From the NCBI GenBank assembly GCA_038230835.1, contig JBBRMM010000016.1, positions 1-64,000 on the forward strand: a stretch of 64,000 bases of DNA. Reading direction: 5' to 3'. Under the pieces are notes generated by a model. That model ran no database searches, was not told the DNA's origin, and saw nothing but the letters and a program-made list of their open reading frames with translations. The translations under genes and the position numbers were made by a program. Positions 23,233 through 32,003 of the stretch are shown here, in pieces (position 1 is the first letter of the stretch; each line of letters begins with the position of its first letter). Source of the stretch: DASUHT01 sp038230835 (GTDB lineage Bacteria > Actinomycetota > Thermoleophilia > Gaiellales > JAICJC01).

Positions 23233-25655
23233 TGCGAAGCGAGGCGCGGGCGGTGGTGATCGGCGGCGGCGTGGGCGGCTGCAGCATCCTCTACCACCTG
23301 GCCAAGCTCGGCTGGACGGACGTGGTGCTGGTCGAGCAGTATGGGCTCACTCACGGCTCGACCTGGCATTCGGCCGGGCTGGTGGGCCAGCTTCGCTCGT
23401 CGGTCAGCCTGACGAAGATGATGCAGTACTCGGTCGGCCTCTACGCCGACCTGGCCGACGAGACCGGCAAGGACCCGGGCTGGCACGAGCTGGGCGGGAT
23501 CCGGCTGGCCTCCTCGCAGGAGCGCTACGAGGAGATCCAGCGGCAGGCCGGCTGGGCGAAGAGCTTCGGACTTCCGATCGAGATCATCTCCGCCGGCGAG
23601 GCGCAGGCGCTGTTCCCGCCGATGTCCACCGACGGGGTCCTGGCGGCCGCCTTCCTGCCGCACGACGGCTACCTCGATCCCAGTCAACTCACCTTTGCGC
23701 TGGCCGACGGCGCGCGGCTGCGCGGTGCAGAGATCGAGCAGCGGACGCGTGTGCTCGAGATCGGGCTTCGCAACGGCCGCGTGCACGAGGTGGTGACCGA
23801 CCGGGGCACGATCCGCACCGACGTGGTGGTGAATGCGGGGGGGATGTACGCGCCACAGATCGCCAGCCTGGTGGGCGTGAACGTGCCGATCATCCCCTAC
23901 GCCCACGAGTTCCTGGTCACCGAGGTTTTCGATCCGCCGCTCCCGGCGCTGCCGACGCTCCGCGACCCAGACAACCTGATCTACTACCGCACCGAGGTGG
24001 GCGGCCTGATCATGGGCGGGTACGAGCGGCAGCCGCAGGCGTGGGCCCTGGACGGCGTGCCGGACGGGTTCGAGGCGCAACTGCTGCCCGAGGACTGGCC
24101 GCGCTTCGACGAGATCCTGACCAACTCGATCGTGCGCGTGCCGGCCATGGAGTCGGCCGAGGTGCGAAAGCTGTTCAACGGGCCGGAGGCGTTCACCCCC
24201 GACGGGGAGTTCATCCTCGGCGAGTCCGAGGTGCCGGGGTTCTGGGTGGCGGCCGGATTCTGCGCCCACGGCCTGGCCGGAGCGGGTGGGATCGGTTGGA
24301 TGATGGCGGAGTGGATCACCGAGGGGGAGCCCAGTCTCGACCTGTGGCACATGGACATCCGCCGTTTCGGCGGCCAGTACCGCAGCCAGCGCTATGCGCT
24401 GGCCCGGGCGGACGAGGTGTACGCCACCTACTACGACATCAAGTACCCCAACCACGAGCGCGCCGCCGGACGGCCGCTGCGGCTGTCCGCCGCCTACCCG
24501 CAGCTGACCGAGTTGGCCGCGAGCTTCGGGGAGAAGTCGGGCTGGGAGCGCGCCAACTGGTTCGACTCGAACGCGGCAGCGGGCGACGAGGCGCTTCGCC
24601 CGCGCGGCTGGGCGGGCAAGAACTGGTCACCGGCGATCGCCGCCGAGGCGCTGGCCACCCGCGAGCGGGCGGGCCTCTTCGACGAGAGCTCGTTCGCCAA
24701 GATCGAGGTTCGGGGGCCGGGTGCTCTGGACTATCTGCAGCGGCTGTGCGGCAACGACGTCGACCGCCCGGTGGGCGCGGTGGTGTACACCCAGATGCTG
24801 AACCGGCGCGGCGGCATCGAGTGCGACTTCACCGTCACCCGGTTGGGCGAGCGACGGTTTCGGATCGTCACCGGCACCGCGTTCGGTAATCACGACTTGG
24901 GCTGGCTGCGCAAGCACCTGCCCGACGACGGTTCGGTCGACCTGGCCGACGTGACATCGGCCCAGGCCTGTTTCGGCCTGTGGGGCCCGCGCGCCCGCGA
25001 CATCCTGCAGCCGCTGACCAAGACCGACATGGCCAACGAGGCGTTTCGGTACATGACCGCTCGCGAGCTCACCCTCGGCCACGTGCCGTGTCTGGCGGTG
25101 CGGGTCACCTACGTGGGCGAGCTGGGGTTCGAGATCTACTGTCCGAGCGAGTACGGCGGCGGTCTGTGGGATGTGCTGTGGGGGGCCGGGCGCGAGCACG
25201 GGATGCTGGCCTGCGGCTACCGCGCGATCGACGCGCTTCGGGTCGAGAAGGGCTACCGCGTGTGGGGCGCGGACATCACGCCCGAGGAGAACCCGTTCGA
25301 GGCCGGGCTGGACTTCGCCGTCAAGCTCGACAAGGGCGACTTTGTCGGCGCCGATGCGCTGCGGGCCGCTCGGGAGCAGGGGATCGAACGACGGCTGTGC
25401 TGCCTGACGCTGGCCGACCCGCGCTCGGTCACCCTCGGCTCCGAGCCGGTGCGGGCGGGTGGAGAGGTGGTCGGCCGGGTGACCAGCGGTGGCTTTGGCT
25501 ACGCGGTCGGCCGCTCGATCGCCTACGCCTACCTGCCGGTCGGCGCGGCCGAGATCGGCACGCCGGTCGAGGTGGAGGTGTTCGGCGAGTGGGTGGCCGG
25601 AGAGGTGGCCGCGGAGCCGCTGTGGGATCCCACCGGCGAGCGGATCCGGGCCTAG
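23232..25655 (+). CDS. Dimethylglycine/sarcosine dehydrogenase-like FAD-GcvT fusion enzyme
   Basis: An 807-residue fusion: a DAO-type FAD domain (residues about 1-370), a linker domain, then GcvT and GcvT-C folate-binding domains (about 430-800). The dinucleotide site is VVIGGGVGGCSILYHLAKLG. GSTWHSAGL carries the His that holds FAD covalently in dimethylglycine and sarcosine dehydrogenases. GcvT signatures include LCGNDVDRPVGAVVYTQML, YVGELGFEIYCPSEYGG and ENPFEAGLDFAVKLDKGDF. The enzyme would demethylate an N-methyl amino acid and pass the carbon to tetrahydrofolate. ATG 23232 overlaps the HAD stop codon. The exact substrate cannot be assigned. Confidence 0.85.
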   Translation: MRSEARAVVIGGGVGGCSILYHLAKLGWTDVVLVEQYGLTHGSTWHSAGLVGQLRSSVSLTKMMQYSVGLYADLADETGKDPGWHELGGIRLASSQERYEEIQRQAGWAKSFGLPIEIISAGEAQALFPPMSTDGVLAAAFLPHDGYLDPSQLTFALADGARLRGAEIEQRTRVLEIGLRNGRVHEVVTDRGTIRTDVVVNAGGMYAPQIASLVGVNVPIIPYAHEFLVTEVFDPPLPALPTLRDPDNLIYYRTEVGGLIMGGYERQPQAWALDGVPDGFEAQLLPEDWPRFDEILTNSIVRVPAMESAEVRKLFNGPEAFTPDGEFILGESEVPGFWVAAGFCAHGLAGAGGIGWMMAEWITEGEPSLDLWHMDIRRFGGQYRSQRYALARADEVYATYYDIKYPNHERAAGRPLRLSAAYPQLTELAASFGEKSGWERANWFDSNAAAGDEALRPRGWAGKNWSPAIAAEALATRERAGLFDESSFAKIEVRGPGALDYLQRLCGNDVDRPVGAVVYTQMLNRRGGIECDFTVTRLGERRFRIVTGTAFGNHDLGWLRKHLPDDGSVDLADVTSAQACFGLWGPRARDILQPLTKTDMANEAFRYMTARELTLGHVPCLAVRVTYVGELGFEIYCPSEYGGGLWDVLWGAGREHGMLACGYRAIDALRVEKGYRVWGADITPEENPFEAGLDFAVKLDKGDFVGADALRAAREQGIERRLCCLTLADPRSVTLGSEPVRAGGEVVGRVTSGGFGYAVGRSIAYAYLPVGAAEIGTPVEVEVFGEWVAGEVAAEPLWDPTGERIRA

Positions 25656-25661
25656 CCTCGG

Positions 25662-26756
25662 CTACCGGTGCAGGTGCGGGAACGCCCCGCGGCGGTAGCG
25701 GGCGAGCTCGGGCGGTGGGGCGTGATCGAGCCAGGTGGCCAGTGTGCTGTAGGTCACGCAGCGCACCTCGGGCTTGCCGCACACGCGCTCGACGAAGCGC
25801 GTCAGCGCGTGCACGTAGGCCCAGTGGTTCCAGGTCGCGAAATGGTTTCCGATGTCCAGCGGCGCCCGGTCGCCGTAGTAATTCTGTTTGAAGTAGCGCA
25901 GGTAGCTGAGGTAGGCGTCCTGGGCCAGCACCTTCGAGCGGGCGACCGGCGTGTCCACCGCGTTTGACTGGTTGACGTAGAAGTTGTAGTCCATGGACAG
26001 CGAGTCCCAGGGCGTGCCCACCAGCTTGATCAGCGCCAGCGGGAAGCTCCAGATGCCGTGGACGCGAAGCGGCCACTGGCTGGGCGCGTCGGTATGGCTG
26101 GCGTCATACCGAAACCCGTGCGTGCGGAGCACGCGGTAGAGCGCGTCCAGGTTGCCCTGCAGGCACGGCGTGCGGCCGCCGACGATCGACGAGATCGGGA
26201 CCGTCAGCCCGGCGTGGCGCACGAGCGCCCGAAACTGGGCGATCTCTCGCGCCCAGTCGGCGGCCGTCCAGGTGTCCACCGAGCCGGGTTCGTAGCCGGC
26301 GCAGAAATGGCCGTTGTAGTGGGTGCCGATCTCGTTTCCGTCCCGGTAGCCCAGGTTGATCTGGTGAACGAGCGCGCGCACGGACGCCGCATCCGGGCTG
26401 AACCCGATGTCGGAGCTTCCGGCCGGATGCCGGGGCGGGTGGTAGAGCACGTGGTCGGCGGGGTCGAGCAGGTAGACGCCGGACAGGAAGAAGCTGAAGC
26501 GTGCGCCCGTCGCCCGTGCCACCTGCCGCCAGTGCTGCCACAGCGCCGCGTCGCCCGAGCCGTCGAAGGAGACGGCGATGAACTGGGGCGGGCGGCGCGG
26601 GTAGCTGGTCGGCACGAGGCTGGTGGGGCTCGAGCCCGCCGGCGGCCGTGCGGCGGAAGGCGCAGCCGCTGTGGTCACCGGGATGCGCGCCGCGGCTCCC
26701 GTGCCGACGCAACCAGCGGTGACCGAAACGGCCAGAACCATCGCTACGAGCCTCAC
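25662..26756 (-). CDS. Secreted lipoprotein with polysaccharide-deacetylase-like domain
   Basis: A 364-residue exported protein. The N-terminus (MRLVAMVLAVSVTAGC) is a lipoprotein signal with VTAGC as lipobox, so Cys16 is the probable anchor; a Pro/Ala/Ser/Thr-rich linker follows. The rest resembles NodB-type deacetylases: FIAVSFDGSGD holds the catalytic Asp region, and NEIGTHYNGHF gives the H-x4-H type metal site. Large inserts set it apart from typical NodB domains. A role in cell-wall or capsule glycan modification is likely. It starts at GTG; its end lies 6 bp from the convergent FAD-GcvT gene. Confidence 0.75.
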   Translation of the reverse strand: MRLVAMVLAVSVTAGCVGTGAAARIPVTTAAAPSAARPPAGSSPTSLVPTSYPRRPPQFIAVSFDGSGDAALWQHWRQVARATGARFSFFLSGVYLLDPADHVLYHPPRHPAGSSDIGFSPDAASVRALVHQINLGYRDGNEIGTHYNGHFCAGYEPGSVDTWTAADWAREIAQFRALVRHAGLTVPISSIVGGRTPCLQGNLDALYRVLRTHGFRYDASHTDAPSQWPLRVHGIWSFPLALIKLVGTPWDSLSMDYNFYVNQSNAVDTPVARSKVLAQDAYLSYLRYFKQNYYGDRAPLDIGNHFATWNHWAYVHALTRFVERVCGKPEVRCVTYSTLATWLDHAPPPELARYRRGAFPHLHR

Positions 26757-26827
26757 GACCCGAGGCTAGGCGGCCCGGGTCACACCCACGACTCGGCGCG
26801 GTATCGGGTGCGTAACGACCTCGAGGA

Positions 26828-28123
26828 TCAGGCGGCGCGCAAAACCTCGCGGACGGTGATCGTCTGGTCGCGGCGCTGGCCGGTGCCGACGATCGCGACC
26901 GGCACGCCGACGTGCTGCTCGACGAATTCGAGGTACCGGCGTGCGGCGGGGGGCAGGTCGGCGAGGGTCGTGATGTCCGAGATGTCGGTCTTCCAGCCGT
27001 CGAGCTCGGCGTACACCGGTTGGGCGTGGTGGAAGTCGGACTGGTGGGCGGGGAAGTCAGGGCTGATGGTTCCGTCGGAGAGCCGGTACCCAGTGCAGAT
27101 CAGGATCGTGTCGAAGATCGAGAGCACGTCGAGTTTGGTGACCGCCAGCAGCGTCAGCCCGTTGAGGCGCGCGGCGTAGCGCAGGCCGACCAGGTCCAGC
27201 CAGCCGCAGCGGCGGTCGCGGCCGGTGACGGTGCCGTACTCGCCTCCGTGCTCGCGGATGGCGGCGCCCCGATCTGGATCGGCTTCGCTGGGGAAGGGCC
27301 CGGCGCCGACTCGGGTCAGGTAGGCCTTCGTCACACCGAGCACGGTGTCGATCCGGGTCGGCCCGACGCCCAGGCCGGTGCACGCGCCCCCCGCGGTCGG
27401 GTTCGACGAGGTGACGAAGGGGTAGGTTCCAGCGTCGATGTCCAGCAGCGTGCCCTGCGCGCCCTCGCACAGCACGACCCGCCCCGCGTCCAGCGCGCGG
27501 TCGATGAGCAGCGAGGTGTCGGCGATGTACGGGCAGATCCGCGTGGCGTGGCGCAGCATCGCCTCGGTGAGAACGTCCTTGTCCAGCGGCCGGTGGTGGT
27601 GCAGCTTGCGCAGCAGCTCGTTCTTCACCGAGAGCGCAGTCTGGATCTTGAGCCGCAGGATCTTCTCGTCCAGCAGGTCCTGGACGCGGATGCCGACCCG
27701 CAGCGCCTTGTCGGCGTAGGCCGGCCCGATGCCGCGCCGGGTGGTGCCGATCTGTAGCCGGCCCAGCTGCAGCTCGGAGTCGGCGTCGATGATCTTGTGC
27801 CAGGGCATGATCAGGTGCGCGTTACCGCTGATGCGCAGGCCGCCGGTGTCGATGCCGCGCTGCTCGAGGCCGTCCAGTTCCTCGATCAGCACCTCGGGGT
27901 CGATCACGCAGCCCTGGCCGAGCACGCACTCCGTCCCCGGGTAGAGGATGCCGCTGGGCACCAGCCGCAGCTTGTAGGTCTGGTCGCCGATCACGAGTGT
28001 ATGGCCGGCGTTGTTGCCGCCCTGGTAACGGGCGACCACGTCGGCGTCCTGGGCCAGCATGTCGACCACCTTGCCCTTGCCCTCGTCGCCCCACTGGGCA
28101 CCGACGACGACCGACAGTGGCAT
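26828..28123 (-). CDS. purA: Adenylosuccinate synthetase
   Basis: A 431-residue GTP-dependent enzyme joining IMP and aspartate on the AMP branch of purine synthesis. The P-loop-like GAQWGDEGKGKVVD opens the protein. QGGNNAGHT, FVTSSNPTAGG, TRVGAGPFPSE, GTVTGRDRRCGWLDLVGLRYA, and the C-terminal TGQRRDQTI are all family signatures. Length is normal. Its ATG overlaps the dnaB stop codon by one base (TGATG), making it the last gene of the ribosomal/replication operon, which is an arrangement that couples nucleotide synthesis with DNA replication genes. Confidence 0.97.
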   Translation of the reverse strand: MPLSVVVGAQWGDEGKGKVVDMLAQDADVVARYQGGNNAGHTLVIGDQTYKLRLVPSGILYPGTECVLGQGCVIDPEVLIEELDGLEQRGIDTGGLRISGNAHLIMPWHKIIDADSELQLGRLQIGTTRRGIGPAYADKALRVGIRVQDLLDEKILRLKIQTALSVKNELLRKLHHHRPLDKDVLTEAMLRHATRICPYIADTSLLIDRALDAGRVVLCEGAQGTLLDIDAGTYPFVTSSNPTAGGACTGLGVGPTRIDTVLGVTKAYLTRVGAGPFPSEADPDRGAAIREHGGEYGTVTGRDRRCGWLDLVGLRYAARLNGLTLLAVTKLDVLSIFDTILICTGYRLSDGTISPDFPAHQSDFHHAQPVYAELDGWKTDISDITTLADLPPAARRYLEFVEQHVGVPVAIVGTGQRRDQTITVREVLRAA

Positions 28124-29472
28124 CAGGTCCGCCCCAGGTTGTCGAACTTGGTGTAGCGACCGACGTAGGACAGGCGCACCGTCTCCAGCGGGCCGTTGCG
28201 GTGCTTGGCGATGATCACCTCGGCGGTCCCGAGGTCGTCGCTCTGCTCGTTGTAGTAGTCGTCCCGGTAGACGAACGCGACCATGTCGGCGTCCTGCTCG
28301 ATCGACCCCGACTCGCGCAGGTCGGACAGCAGCGGGCGCTTGTCGCTGCGCTGCTCGACCGCCCGTGAGAGCTGCGAGATGGCCAGCACCGGCACGTCCA
28401 GGTCACGCGCGATCAGCTTCAGCGCGCGCGAGATCTGGGAGATCTCCTGAACCCGGTTCTCGACCCGGGTGTGGCCGCCCATCAGCTGCAGGTAGTCGAC
28501 GATCACCAGGCCCAGTTCGCCTTTCAGGCGCGACTGCAAACGGCGCGTCTTGGCCTTGATCTCGATCGGCGAGACGCCCGCCGAGTCGTCGATGTAGATC
28601 GGCGCTCGGGACAGCTTGTCGCACGCGTTGGTCAGCTTCTCCCAGTCGACCTGGTCGAGCGTCCCGCTGCGCAGCCGCTTGGAGTCGACCTTCGCCTCGG
28701 AGCACATCAGGCGCTGGGTGACCTCCTCCTGGGACATCTCCAGCGAGAAGACTGCCACCGGGATCTCGGCGCGCACGCCGAGATGCGCCGCCATGTTGAG
28801 CGCGAGCGAGGTCTTGCCCATACCCGGCCGGGCGGCCAGGATGATCAGGTTCGACGGCTGGAACCCGGCCGTCACCCGGTCGAGGTCGCGAAAGCCCGAG
28901 GGCACGCCGGTGATCTCGTTGCCGGCGTCGCTGAGCGCGGCCAGCTTCTCGAACGACGCCACCAGCAGGTCGTTCAGCGGGGTGAAGTCGTGGCTGATTC
29001 GCTGGTCGGCGATCGAGAACACGATCTGCTCGGCCTTGTCCACCGTCTCCTGCGGCTCGCCGAGTCGCTCGTAGCCGAGCCCTGCGATCTCGGTGCCGGC
29101 CGCGATCAGCGAGCGGTAGGTCGCGGTGTCTCGCACGATCTGGGCGTAGTTGCGGGCGTTCGCCGCCGCCGGGACGGTGGACGCCAGGGTGTGCACAGCG
29201 GCCTTGCCGCCGGCCTGTTCGAGCAGGCCGCGGGACGCCAGGCCGTTGGCGAGCGTGATCGAGTCGACGGTCTCGCCCGACCCGTACATCTCCATGATGG
29301 TGCGGTAGATGGCGGCGTGCGACCCCCTGTAGAAGTCCTCCGGGCGCAGGATCTCCGACACCACGGCAACAGCGGTGGGGGAGACCAGCATCGCGCCCAG
29401 CACCGACTCCTCCGCGTCGAGATCCTGAGGCGGTAGCGGGAGGTGCTGAGGGGCTGGGGAGACGGTTGCCAT
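28123..29472 (-). CDS. dnaB: Replicative DNA helicase DnaB
   Basis: A 449-residue hexameric helicase that unwinds DNA at the replication fork. The N-terminal primase-interacting domain (QDLDAEESVLGAML, RPEDFYRGSHAAIYRTI) is followed by the RecA-like motor with Walker A ARPGMGKTSLALN, Walker B GLVIVDYLQLM, the sensor QISRALKLIARDLDVPVLA and the arginine-finger region. There is no intein, unlike some actinobacterial DnaB proteins. ATG 29472 begins the conserved protein; the frame extends upstream without support. It lies 43 bp after rplI. Confidence 0.97.
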   Translation of the reverse strand: MATVSPAPQHLPLPPQDLDAEESVLGAMLVSPTAVAVVSEILRPEDFYRGSHAAIYRTIMEMYGSGETVDSITLANGLASRGLLEQAGGKAAVHTLASTVPAAANARNYAQIVRDTATYRSLIAAGTEIAGLGYERLGEPQETVDKAEQIVFSIADQRISHDFTPLNDLLVASFEKLAALSDAGNEITGVPSGFRDLDRVTAGFQPSNLIILAARPGMGKTSLALNMAAHLGVRAEIPVAVFSLEMSQEEVTQRLMCSEAKVDSKRLRSGTLDQVDWEKLTNACDKLSRAPIYIDDSAGVSPIEIKAKTRRLQSRLKGELGLVIVDYLQLMGGHTRVENRVQEISQISRALKLIARDLDVPVLAISQLSRAVEQRSDKRPLLSDLRESGSIEQDADMVAFVYRDDYYNEQSDDLGTAEVIIAKHRNGPLETVRLSYVGRYTKFDNLGRT

Positions 29473-29515
29473 GGATGAAGCGTTGCGTCCTGCGATCGGG
29501 TGTGGGGGCCGGCTG

Positions 29516-30043
29516 CTAGATCGCGTCGGGTTCGACGGGCTCACCCTCGAAGGCCTCGACGGAGCCCTCCTCGCCGGCGGCGCCGGGCACCACCATGACC
29601 TTGATGGTGGCCTTCACCTCGCCCCACACGGTGACGCTCACGAGGTGGCTGCCGAGCGTCTTGATCGGCTCTGCGAGCTGCACCTTGCGCCGGTCGACGC
29701 GGATCCTCCGCGCCTTCCAGATCGCGTCGGCCACATCGGAGCTGGTGACCGACCCATACAGGCGATCCTCCACCCCGGCCCGCTCCTTGATGGTGAGCAC
29801 GGTTCGGTTCAGCGTGTGCGCGATGTCGCGCGCCTGCTCCTCGGTCTGCGCCTCGTGGCGGCGGCGCAGATCCTCGGCCCGGCGCACCTCCGTCACCCGG
29901 GCATCGGTTGCCGCTTCGGCGAGTTGGCGCGGGCCGAGGTAGTTGCGCAGGAAGCCGTTGGCGACGTTCACGACGTCACCCTTGCGGCCGAGCTTGTCGA
30001 CGTCCTGAAGCAGGATCGCCTGTGTTGCTTTGCTGGTCATCAC
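29516..30043 (-). CDS. rplI: 50S ribosomal protein L9
   Basis: A 175-residue large-subunit protein binding 23S rRNA. The N-domain signature AILLQDVDKLGRKGDVVNVANGF and NYLGPRQLA is clear, followed by the long connecting helix and the C-domain (LYGSVTSSDVADAI). It ends in an acidic tail (EAFEGEPVEPDAI) about 20 residues longer than in many bacteria. Two adjacent ATG codons could start it (30043 or 30040). Confidence 0.97.
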   Translation of the reverse strand: MMTSKATQAILLQDVDKLGRKGDVVNVANGFLRNYLGPRQLAEAATDARVTEVRRAEDLRRRHEAQTEEQARDIAHTLNRTVLTIKERAGVEDRLYGSVTSSDVADAIWKARRIRVDRRKVQLAEPIKTLGSHLVSVTVWGEVKATIKVMVVPGAAGEEGSVEAFEGEPVEPDAI

Positions 30044-30154
30044 GTCCTCGTGGTTCGGGCGGCGATGCCGCCATACGATGGTTGCACGACCGCGCCCGGG
30101 CTTCCAGCCCTGCGCGGTTGATTCCGCCGCTCGTTGCGAGAAACTCGCGCCGAG

Positions 30155-30421
30155 CTAGTTGACGGCGTACGGCAGCAGGGCCATCTCCCGCGCGCGCTTG
30201 ATGGCGGTCGCGACCTGGCGCTGGTGGCGCCGGCAGGCTCCCGAGATCCGGCGCGAGCGGATCTTGCCCTTCTCCGACATGTAGCGGCGGAGCTGGTTGT
30301 AGTTCTTGTAGTCGATCTCCTCGACCTTGTCCTTGCAGAAGAAGCAGGACTTGCGTCGGGTCTGTGCACCGGCGCCGGCCCCTCGCTTGGGAGCCGGTCG
30401 CCGTTTGGGCTTCGATGCCAT
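30155..30421 (-). CDS. rpsR: 30S ribosomal protein S18
   Basis: An 88-residue small-subunit protein binding 16S rRNA with S6. Signatures KSCFFCKDKVEEIDYKNYNQL and SEKGKIRSRRISGACRRHQR are typical. The CFFC cysteines mark the zinc-binding (C+) form, although only part of the four-cysteine set is present. A basic N-terminal extension (KPKRRPAPKRG) precedes it. It lies 10 bp downstream of ssb. Confidence 0.97.
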   Translation of the reverse strand: MASKPKRRPAPKRGAGAGAQTRRKSCFFCKDKVEEIDYKNYNQLRRYMSEKGKIRSRRISGACRRHQRQVATAIKRAREMALLPYAVN

Positions 30422-30431
30422 GTGAACCTCT

Positions 30432-30872
30432 CTAGAAGGGGATGTCGTCGTCGGCGGCTGCGCCGCTGAAGGCCTCCACCGGCTCCGGCTTGAGCTCGGC
30501 GGTCTGCTTGAAGCCGCCTCCGCCGCCGCCCTCGTTGTCGCCGCGCGAACCGAGGAACTGGACGGTGTCGGCGACCACCTCGACCTTGGAGCGCTTGGAG
30601 CCGTCCTGGCCCTCCCACTCGCTCCACTCCAGGCGGCCGTCGACGGCCACCGGCCGGCCCTTGCTCAGGTAGTTGGCACAGTTCTCGCCCTGAGCGCCCC
30701 ACACCTTGATGTCGAAGTAGTTGGGCTTCTCTGTCCACTCGCCGGAGCTGTCCTTGAACCGGCGGTTGACGGCCAGCCGCAGCCGGCAGACGGACGTGCC
30801 GCTGGGCAGCGTGGACAGCTCGGGATCGGCGGTCAGGTTGCCGGTCAGGATGACGCGATTGATGTTTGCCAC
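30432..30872 (-). CDS. ssb: Single-stranded DNA-binding protein
   Basis: A 146-residue tetrameric ssDNA-binding protein for replication and repair. The OB fold opens with NRVILTGNLTADPEL; a Gly-rich linker (EGGGGGGF) leads to the acidic partner-binding tail ending DDDIPF. It starts at GTG after GAGGAGG. A perfect Gram-positive LexA box lies 30 bp upstream (30902-30915), so this gene and those behind it are probably induced by DNA damage from an internal promoter. Confidence 0.97.
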   Translation of the reverse strand: MANINRVILTGNLTADPELSTLPSGTSVCRLRLAVNRRFKDSSGEWTEKPNYFDIKVWGAQGENCANYLSKGRPVAVDGRLEWSEWEGQDGSKRSKVEVVADTVQFLGSRGDNEGGGGGGFKQTAELKPEPVEAFSGAAADDDIPF

Positions 30873-30901
30873 TTGCGATTCCTCCTCGTGCCTATGGTTT
30901 C

Positions 30902-30915
30902 CGAACGTGTGTTCG
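30902..30915. promoter_or_regulatory. LexA-binding SOS box upstream of ssb
   Basis: CGAACGTGTGTTCG matches the Gram-positive LexA consensus CGAAC-RNRY-GTTCG at every position. On the minus strand a possible -10 element (TATCAT) abuts its upstream side. The site lies in the rpsF-ssb gap, 30 bp from the ssb start. LexA is not in the window, so binding is inferred from the match. Confidence 0.75.
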
Positions 30916-30944
30916 ATATGATAGGCAGGCGGTCGGACGATGAG

Positions 30945-31295
30945 CTAGGCGCCGGCTTCGACCGGCTCGGGGTGCGTCTCCGGCGCCTGGGTGGAGCTGT
31001 GCTTGTGCCGGTTGACGGCCATGTGCCGCATCACCCCGTCGGTGATGGCGAGCACGCGGGTGGCCTCGGCCAGCGCCTCCGGCGGTGCGTCGAAGGTGAT
31101 TACGTAGTACCACGCGTCGGTCTGGTGGCCGATCTCGTAGGCCAGCTTGCGCTTGCCCCAAGACTCGGCACCGGCCCACGAGCCGGCGTGTTCGGCAACA
31201 GTGGACTTGATGCGGTCGATGATCTCCTGGTGTCGCCCCTCGGCGACCTCGGGCTCGATCATCAGCATGATTTCGTACGGATTGATCCTGATCAC
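30945..31295 (-). CDS. rpsF: 30S ribosomal protein S6
   Basis: The small-subunit partner of S18, about 113-116 residues. The fold is recognisable from NPYEIMLMIEP, WGKRKLAYEIGHQTDAWYYVITF and AITDGVMRHMAVNR, with an added His/Pro/Glu-rich tail. The start is unusual. GTG 31295 is the only standard start near the first strand, yet it lies inside a perfect 12-base Shine-Dalgarno sequence. The codon best placed for that site is ATC at 31286, where S6 proteins normally have Met. ATG further inside would delete the first beta strand. Confidence 0.9.
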   Translation of the reverse strand: MIRINPYEIMLMIEPEVAEGRHQEIIDRIKSTVAEHAGSWAGAESWGKRKLAYEIGHQTDAWYYVITFDAPPEALAEATRVLAITDGVMRHMAVNRHKHSSTQAPETHPEPVEAGA

Positions 31296-31301
31296 CTCCT
31301 T
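31290..31301 (-). promoter_or_regulatory. Extended Shine-Dalgarno sequence of rpsF
   Basis: AAGGAGGTGATC is complementary over 12 bases to the 3' end of bacterial 16S rRNA. It contains an in-frame GTG. Three bases after it comes ATC, in frame and at normal distance from GGAGG, in the position of the usual S6 initiator. Confidence 0.75.
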
Positions 31302-31441
31302 CGGACTGGGCGGCCTCGGCGTGCTGGCGGCCGGCGGCCGCCACTCCGGCACCGCGATCAGGAGGCGGCGCCACACCGAAGCAGGAAGTGGCTTCGATTG
31401 TCGGCGGGAGTATACTCAGCGCTTCCTCAAAGGGGGTTCAC

Positions 31442-31774
31442 GTGCGCAAGGTGCATTGGTTCGTGGCAGGCGCGGCGGTGGCCGCAGGGGCGCTCGCGGC
31501 CGTGCCGATCGTGCGCGCACGTTTGCGCGGCGATGAGTACGACGACCTACCGCCGGCCGTGGGACTCGAGCCCGACGCGGTGGTGGATGTGGCTGCGGAA
31601 GCTCCCGCTTCGGGGGTGGCCGAGGAGCCGCTCGAGCCGGTGGCTGCGGCGCCGCACACCGACGAGCAGGCCGATGACCTGCGCGGGCAGATCCAGGAGA
31701 CACGGACGCGGATGCGTTCGAAGGCGAAGGCCGCCACCGTCACCGACGACGAGCCGACCGCCGACCAGGAGTGA
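31442..31774 (+). CDS. Small single-pass membrane protein, acidic tail
   Basis: A 110-residue protein of unknown function. One N-terminal membrane helix (HWFVAGAAVAAGALAAVPIV, about residues 5-24) is followed by basic residues and a long Ala/Glu/Asp/Pro-rich, probably disordered, cytoplasmic part. GTG 31442 is chosen for its upstream AAAGGGGG; an earlier ATG is in frame at 31388. It is divergent from the ribosomal operon; a TATACT sequence at 31411 could serve as its -10 box. Confidence 0.6.
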   Translation: MRKVHWFVAGAAVAAGALAAVPIVRARLRGDEYDDLPPAVGLEPDAVVDVAAEAPASGVAEEPLEPVAAAPHTDEQADDLRGQIQETRTRMRSKAKAATVTDDEPTADQE

Positions 31775-32003
31775 CGACGGCCGCGGCCGGCTCGCGGCGG
31801 GCGCCGATGTTGGGGCCGTCCGCCGGCTGACTCCGTCGCTGTGCGGGCCGGTTGGGTGTTTCCATTTGCGGCAAACCCCGCACGCGGACGTGGGGTATCC
31901 GCCTCCGGGTTCAGGGCGCTCTCTGATGCCGACTAGTCGTCGGTGGCCGAGACTCAGAACACGAGTCACGGTAGACATCCACAGCGACTGAAGGGAGCAG
32001 ACC

